Source of the DNA: Candidatus Rothia avicola
GTDB taxonomy: Bacteria; Actinomycetota; Actinomycetes; Actinomycetales; Micrococcaceae
Assembly (NCBI GenBank): GCA_019115985.1
Contig: DXCN01000049.1
Span: 1 to 45,135, forward strand
Reading direction: 5' to 3'
Length of the DNA stretch: 45,135 nucleotides
The stretch's first letter is position 1, and each line of letters starts with the position of its first letter. Made by a program: the position numbers and the translations under genes. Positions 41,851 to 45,135 of the stretch are shown piece by piece. The notes beneath the pieces are model-generated. The model ran no database searches, was not told where the DNA came from, and saw only the letters and a list, made by a program, of their open reading frames with translations.

Positions 41851-41960
41851 AGGTATGGCAAGCTCGCGCTCGCTGCCGACCCTCTCGCTGGTTCGCTTCG
41901 CTCACAAGCGATTCACGCCAGCCGCCGAGCCAGCAGCTTCGCTGCGAGCTTGCCACACCT
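41851..41960. repeat. Long palindromic repeat downstream of rne
   Basis: The outer arms, AGGTATGGCAAGCTCGC (from 41851) and the complementary run ending at 41960, form a stem of about 25 bp with few mismatches. Inside, CGCTGG and CCAGC repeats make smaller stems. The element of about 110 bp has no ORF or T run and resembles REP- or MITE-like intergenic palindromes. Confidence 0.65.
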
Positions 41961-41987
41961 CCTGAGTGGTTCACCACATATCTTGCT

Positions 41988-42029
41988 CAGCACCGACTCA
42001 CCACGTAAACTGGTGAGTCGGTGCTGTTT
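41988..42029 (+). terminator. Terminator of rne
   Basis: A perfect 16-bp stem (41988-42003 with 42011-42026) with a CGTAAAC loop and TTT. It ends the rne transcript, so rplU has its own start downstream. The 200 bp from 42030 to 42229 hold no gene; they form the rplU leader, with TAAAAT (42198-42203) a possible -10. Confidence 0.85.
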
Positions 42030-42229
42030 CCACAAGCAAGCGTTAGCGTGGACTCAGCTAGGCATATTCCACCCGGGATAAGGCCACACCATCTCAAAAC
42101 GACAGAACCTGAAACCGCCCGGTACGTACTGAGCAAACCGGGTCACCACCTTGCTGTTGAGCCCGAGTTCCTTTCAGGAAGACCCGTTTTGAACCATTAA
42201 AATGACGTCAAGAAGAAGTGAGTTCCCAA

Positions 42230-42541
42230 GTGGCATACGCAATTGTCCGCGCTGGCGGCCGCCAGGAAAAGGTCTCAGTTGGAGACCTGGTTACCCTTGA
42301 CCGCGTCGCTGGCGAGCCCGGTAGCACCATTGAGCTGCCCGTGCTGATGCTGGTTGACGGCGACAAGGTCACCGTTGATGCAAAGTCCCTGGCTTCAGCC
42401 AAGGTCACCGCAGAAAAGATCGAAGACCTCCGCGGTCCCAAGATTGTTATTCAGAAGTACAAGAACAAGACCGGTTACAAGAAGCGTCAGGGCTTCCGCG
42501 CCGAACTGACCACCGTTAAGATCACCGCGATCAACGCATAA
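42230..42541 (+). CDS. rplU: 50S ribosomal protein L21
   Basis: 103 residues beginning [19 protein letters not shown], the conserved L21 N-terminus. [17 protein letters not shown] and [10 protein letters not shown] near the end are the L21 C-terminal signature. L21 binds 23S rRNA domain VI. GTG 42230 is chosen because it starts VAYAIV; GTG 42218 in frame would add four residues. It is followed 53 bp later by rpmA. Confidence 0.95.
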   Translation: MAYAIVRAGGRQEKVSVGDLVTLDRVAGEPGSTIELPVLMLVDGDKVTVDAKSLASAKVTAEKIEDLRGPKIVIQKYKNKTGYKKRQGFRAELTTVKITAINA

Positions 42542-42594
42542 GTTCAGCTTAGACTGGTTTTATCCCAACATTCTTTGACCTAAGGTAGGCATCA

Positions 42595-42852
42595 ATGGCA
42601 CATAAGAAGGGCGCAAGCTCCACCCGTAACGGCCGTGACTCAAACCCCCAGTACCTCGGTGTTAAGCGCTACGGCGGCGAGACCGTCAACGCAGGCGAAA
42701 TCCTCGTTCGTCAGCGCGGCACCCACTTCCACCCCGGCAACAACGTAGGCCGTGGTGGCGACGACACCCTGTTCGCTCTGGCAGCAGGCAAGGTCGAATT
42801 CGGTACCCGCAAGGGCCGCAAGGTAGTCAACATCCTTACAGCCGCTGAGTAA
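42595..42852 (+). CDS. rpmA: 50S ribosomal protein L27
   Basis: 85 residues starting [19 protein letters not shown], the canonical N-terminus that reaches the peptidyl-transferase centre. [17 protein letters not shown] and [14 protein letters not shown] are the family signature. There is no Firmicute-type cleaved extension. AAGGTAGGC precedes the ATG, and it ends at a strong terminator. Confidence 0.97.
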   Translation: MAHKKGASSTRNGRDSNPQYLGVKRYGGETVNAGEILVRQRGTHFHPGNNVGRGGDDTLFALAAGKVEFGTRKGRKVVNILTAAE

Positions 42853-42876
42853 GGTCTAAACACCTCATCTCAGTAG

Positions 42877-42913
42877 AAGGGCGATTACGGGGCAACTCGT
42901 AATCGCCCTTTTG
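42877..42913 (+). terminator. Terminator after rpmA
   Basis: A 13-bp stem (42877-42889 with 42898-42910) ending in TTTT. It separates rplU-rpmA from obg. Confidence 0.88.
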
Positions 42914-43024
42914 CGTACCTCACCTCCGCAAAGCCGCCCAAGGAACGTCCGGCCACAGACCGGCACCGGGGCGACCCTGTAGACTAGATAACCAAACCTA
43001 ACTTTTTTGAAGGAGCTTGCACTC

Positions 43025-44632
43025 GTGGCAGAATTTGTAGATCGCGTGGTCCTACACGTAACCGGTGGGCACGGTGGGCACGGCTGTGTCTCGGTTCGCC
43101 GTGAGAAGTTTAAGCCCCTCGGCGGCCCCAACGGCGGTAACGGCGGCAAGGGCGGCGACGTCATCCTACGCGTAGACGCCCAGACCACCACCCTGCTCGA
43201 ATACCACCACAGCCCCCACCAGAGCGCCCCCAACGGCGACATCGGGCGTGGCGACATGTCCCACGGCTTCAACGGCCAAGACCTGATTCTGCCCGTACCC
43301 CAGGGCACCGTGGTCAAGGACCGCGACGGCAACGTACTGGCCGACCTGGTGCGCATCGGTGATGAATTCGTAGCGGCCGAAGGTGGTATCGGCGGTAAGG
43401 GCAACGCTGCTCTGGCCTCCACCAAGCGCAAGGCCCCCGGCTTTGCCCTGCTCGGTATTCCCGGTTCAACCCGCGATATCGTGCTGGAACTCAAATCCAT
43501 CGCAGACATTGCCCTGGTGGGCTACCCCTCAGCCGGTAAGTCCTCCCTCATTGCAGCAATTTCTGCGGCCCGCCCCAAGATCGCTGACTACCCCTTCACC
43601 ACCCTGATTCCCAACCTGGGTGTGGTGCAGGCTGGCGATACCCGCTACACCGTAGCCGACGTTCCCGGCCTGATTGAAGGTGCCTCCGAAGGTAAGGGCC
43701 TGGGCCACCGCTTCCTGCGCCACGTGGAGCGCTCCAGCGCCCTGGTGCACGTGATTGACTGCGCTACCCTAGAGCCCAACCGCGACCCCATCAGCGACTT
43801 CGACGTGATTCGTGGGGAACTGGAAAACTACGAGGTTGACCCCACCGCCGGTGTCACCGTTCCCCTCAATGCGCGCCCTCAGATGATCGTGCTCAACAAG
43901 ATTGACGTGCCCGAAGCGCGCGAGCTGGCTGAGTTCGTCCGCCCCATGTTTGAAGAGCGCGGCTACCGGGTCTTTGAGATCTCAACCGCCTCCCACGAGG
44001 GTCTCAAGCAGCTGACCTTCGCCATGGCTGAGCTGGTTGAAGCAGACCGTAAGGCCCGCAAGAAGAGCAAGAGCGCCCCCGCAGAAGATGTTGCTGTGGT
44101 CAAGCCCAAGGGCTTCCGCTCCAAGAAGCGCCAGGAATTTATCATCCGCAAGGAAGAGCGTAACCTTGAGCCCCTCTTCCGCGTCATGGGTGAGAAGCCT
44201 GAGCGCTGGATTAAGCAGACCGACTTCAACAACGACGAAGCCGTGGGCTATCTGGCTGACCGCCTCAACCGCCTGGGCGTTGAAGATGAGCTCTTCAAGG
44301 CCGGTGCTGTTGCCGGTGACGCCGTAGTGATCGGTGAAGAAGTGGACGCCGTGGTCTTTGACTGGGAGCCTACCATGGTCGGCGGCGCCGAGCTGCTCTC
44401 ATCCCCTCGCGGTACCGATGCCCGCCTGGAAGAGCTGATTCGCCCCACCCGGGCCCAGCGTAAGGCCGAGTTTCACGAGCGTATGGACGCCAAGGCTGAG
44501 GCTCGTGCCGAGCTTGAGGCTGAGCGCGTGGCGGGTATCTGGACCGAGTCTGTCGACGAGGCCCGCGCCGCTAAGGCCAAGGCAGCTAAGGCTGAAAAGC
44601 GGGCTGCCAAGCGCGCGACAGAGGAAGAGTAA
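43025..44632 (+). CDS. obg: GTPase Obg (CgtA), ribosome assembly factor
   Basis: A 535-residue Obg-family GTPase. Residues 1-158 are the glycine-rich Obg fold ([21 protein letters not shown]). The G domain has [10 protein letters not shown] (around 165-174), [16 protein letters not shown] (around 212-227) and NKID (around 290). The OCT domain follows at about 340-430 and a charged Ala/Lys-rich tail ends it. Obg binds the 50S subunit and responds to ppGpp. GTG 43025 has AAGGAG nine bases upstream; a TTG at 43007 is not used. It is followed by proB, the classic actinobacterial order. Confidence 0.97.
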   Translation: MAEFVDRVVLHVTGGHGGHGCVSVRREKFKPLGGPNGGNGGKGGDVILRVDAQTTTLLEYHHSPHQSAPNGDIGRGDMSHGFNGQDLILPVPQGTVVKDRDGNVLADLVRIGDEFVAAEGGIGGKGNAALASTKRKAPGFALLGIPGSTRDIVLELKSIADIALVGYPSAGKSSLIAAISAARPKIADYPFTTLIPNLGVVQAGDTRYTVADVPGLIEGASEGKGLGHRFLRHVERSSALVHVIDCATLEPNRDPISDFDVIRGELENYEVDPTAGVTVPLNARPQMIVLNKIDVPEARELAEFVRPMFEERGYRVFEISTASHEGLKQLTFAMAELVEADRKARKKSKSAPAEDVAVVKPKGFRSKKRQEFIIRKEERNLEPLFRVMGEKPERWIKQTDFNNDEAVGYLADRLNRLGVEDELFKAGAVAGDAVVIGEEVDAVVFDWEPTMVGGAELLSSPRGTDARLEELIRPTRAQRKAEFHERMDAKAEARAELEAERVAGIWTESVDEARAAKAKAAKAEKRAAKRATEEE

Positions 44633-44671
44633 GAGGGGCTAGGGCGGTCTTCTTCGCCCCGCTCTTATTTC
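44631..44671 (+). terminator. Possible terminator at the end of obg
   Basis: AAGAG and GGGCG (44631-44646) pair with CGCCC and CTCTT (44655-44666), followed by ATTT. A second stem, GAGTCGCCCCGGG (44684-44696) with CCCGGGGTGACTC (44704-44716), has no T run. Both lie between obg and proB. Confidence 0.45.
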
Positions 44672-44766
44672 ACTATGTGTAAGGAGTCGCCCCGGGTAGT
44701 GTGCCCGGGGTGACTCTGCTGTATATTCATAGAAGCTAAAGTTAACACTTTAAGGGAGCTAATCAA

Positions 44767-45135
44767 TTGGATTTGAAGGACGCCTTCCAGGCCAGCGCCG
44801 AGTCACGCGGCAAGCACCGCCGCAGCCCCATCATCGAACGCTCCGACATGCCACGGGCTAAGCGGATCGTGGTGAAGGTGGGTTCTTCGTCCCTGACCTC
44901 TATCGAAAACTCCCTGGACGAGCTGGCTATCGCCACTATCTCCGATGTGCTGGCTAAGAAGAAAAAAGAGCACCCCTCTATTGAGCTGGTCTTTGTGTCC
45001 TCGGGCGCTATCGCTGCCGGCCTGGCTCCGCTGGGCCTGTCGCGCCGTCCTAAAGATCTGGCAACCCAGCAGGCGGCGGCGTCCGTCGGCCAGTCCCTGC
45101 TGATGAGCCGCTACACCGATATCTTTACCCGCTAC
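44767..45135 (+). CDS. proB: Glutamate 5-kinase, N-terminal part (3' end outside window)
   Basis: The visible 123 residues contain AKRIVVKVGSSSLTS (around 31-45), the amino-acid-kinase glycine loop, and VFVSSGAIAAGLAPLGLSRRP, a ProB motif. It phosphorylates glutamate in proline synthesis. AAGGGAG eight bases before TTG 44767 fixes the start, giving about 28 residues of basic, unusual N-terminus before the kinase fold; an ATG at 44848 has no site. The gene runs off the right edge. Confidence 0.9.
   Translation, partial: MDLKDAFQASAESRGKHRRSPIIERSDMPRAKRIVVKVGSSSLTSIENSLDELAIATISDVLAKKKKEHPSIELVFVSSGAIAAGLAPLGLSRRPKDLATQQAAASVGQSLLMSRYTDIFTRY

Overview
The window is a housekeeping stretch of a high-GC Gram-positive chromosome, most likely a Micrococcaceae member close to Rothia. 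The evidence is moderate GC (roughly 57-60% by eye), many GTG/TTG starts behind strong AAGGAG sites, paired clpP1/clpP2, a translational ileS T-box, a DUF4233 gene between folC and ndk, and gene order. From memory, nei, rpiB, pepN, tig, clpP1-clpP2-clpX, valS, folC, ndk, rne, rplU-rpmA-obg and proB form one block in Mycobacterium tuberculosis (about Rv2439c-Rv2467), and the same block is recognisable here in the same overall direction.

Region 1 (1-11 kb) holds the 3' end of a beta-lactamase-fold serine hydrolase, a degenerate 3-methyladenine glycosylase homologue, an SSB paralogue, ettA, tesB, an actinobacterial protein of unknown function, a truncated haemoglobin, pepN, rpiB overlapping nei, and a lipoprotein. 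Region 2 (11.2-12.3 kb) is a scar: a HAD hydrolase gene with a T-run frameshift and a missing 3' half, followed by two tRNA-Gly genes on the minus strand and tRNA-Pro on the plus strand. A 14-bp copy of the tRNA-Gly(CCC) 3' end lies 88 bp from the tRNA. Region 3 (12.4-21 kb) has tig, an iron-siderophore ABC operon with two tandem DtxR/IdeR-like boxes over its promoter, then clpP1, clpP2, clpX and a CPWC thioredoxin-fold oxidoreductase. The iron operon separates tig from clpP1.

Region 4 (21.7-31.2 kb) is the most variable part. It has valS, an SDR, a lipoprotein, a pyridoxal kinase, a decayed nitrite/sulfite reductase, a YjiH-family membrane protein, a tautomerase-GNAT fusion, and an AbiEi-like/DUF559 nuclease gene bracketed by near-identical 25-nt inverted repeats. 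Region 5 (31.4-45 kb) has the T-box leader and ileS (IleRS2-like), folC, DUF4233, ndk, a VKOR homologue, a long structured leader and rne, rplU-rpmA, obg and the start of proB.

The best candidates for something undescribed are the inverted-repeat-flanked DUF559 gene (29992-31145), the palindromic 102-bp in-frame duplication at the end of ettA, the tautomerase-acetyltransferase fusion, and a repeated 9-mer (GCGGACGCC) found by eye at 13 places on both strands. No CRISPR array, intact transposase gene or phage gene was seen.
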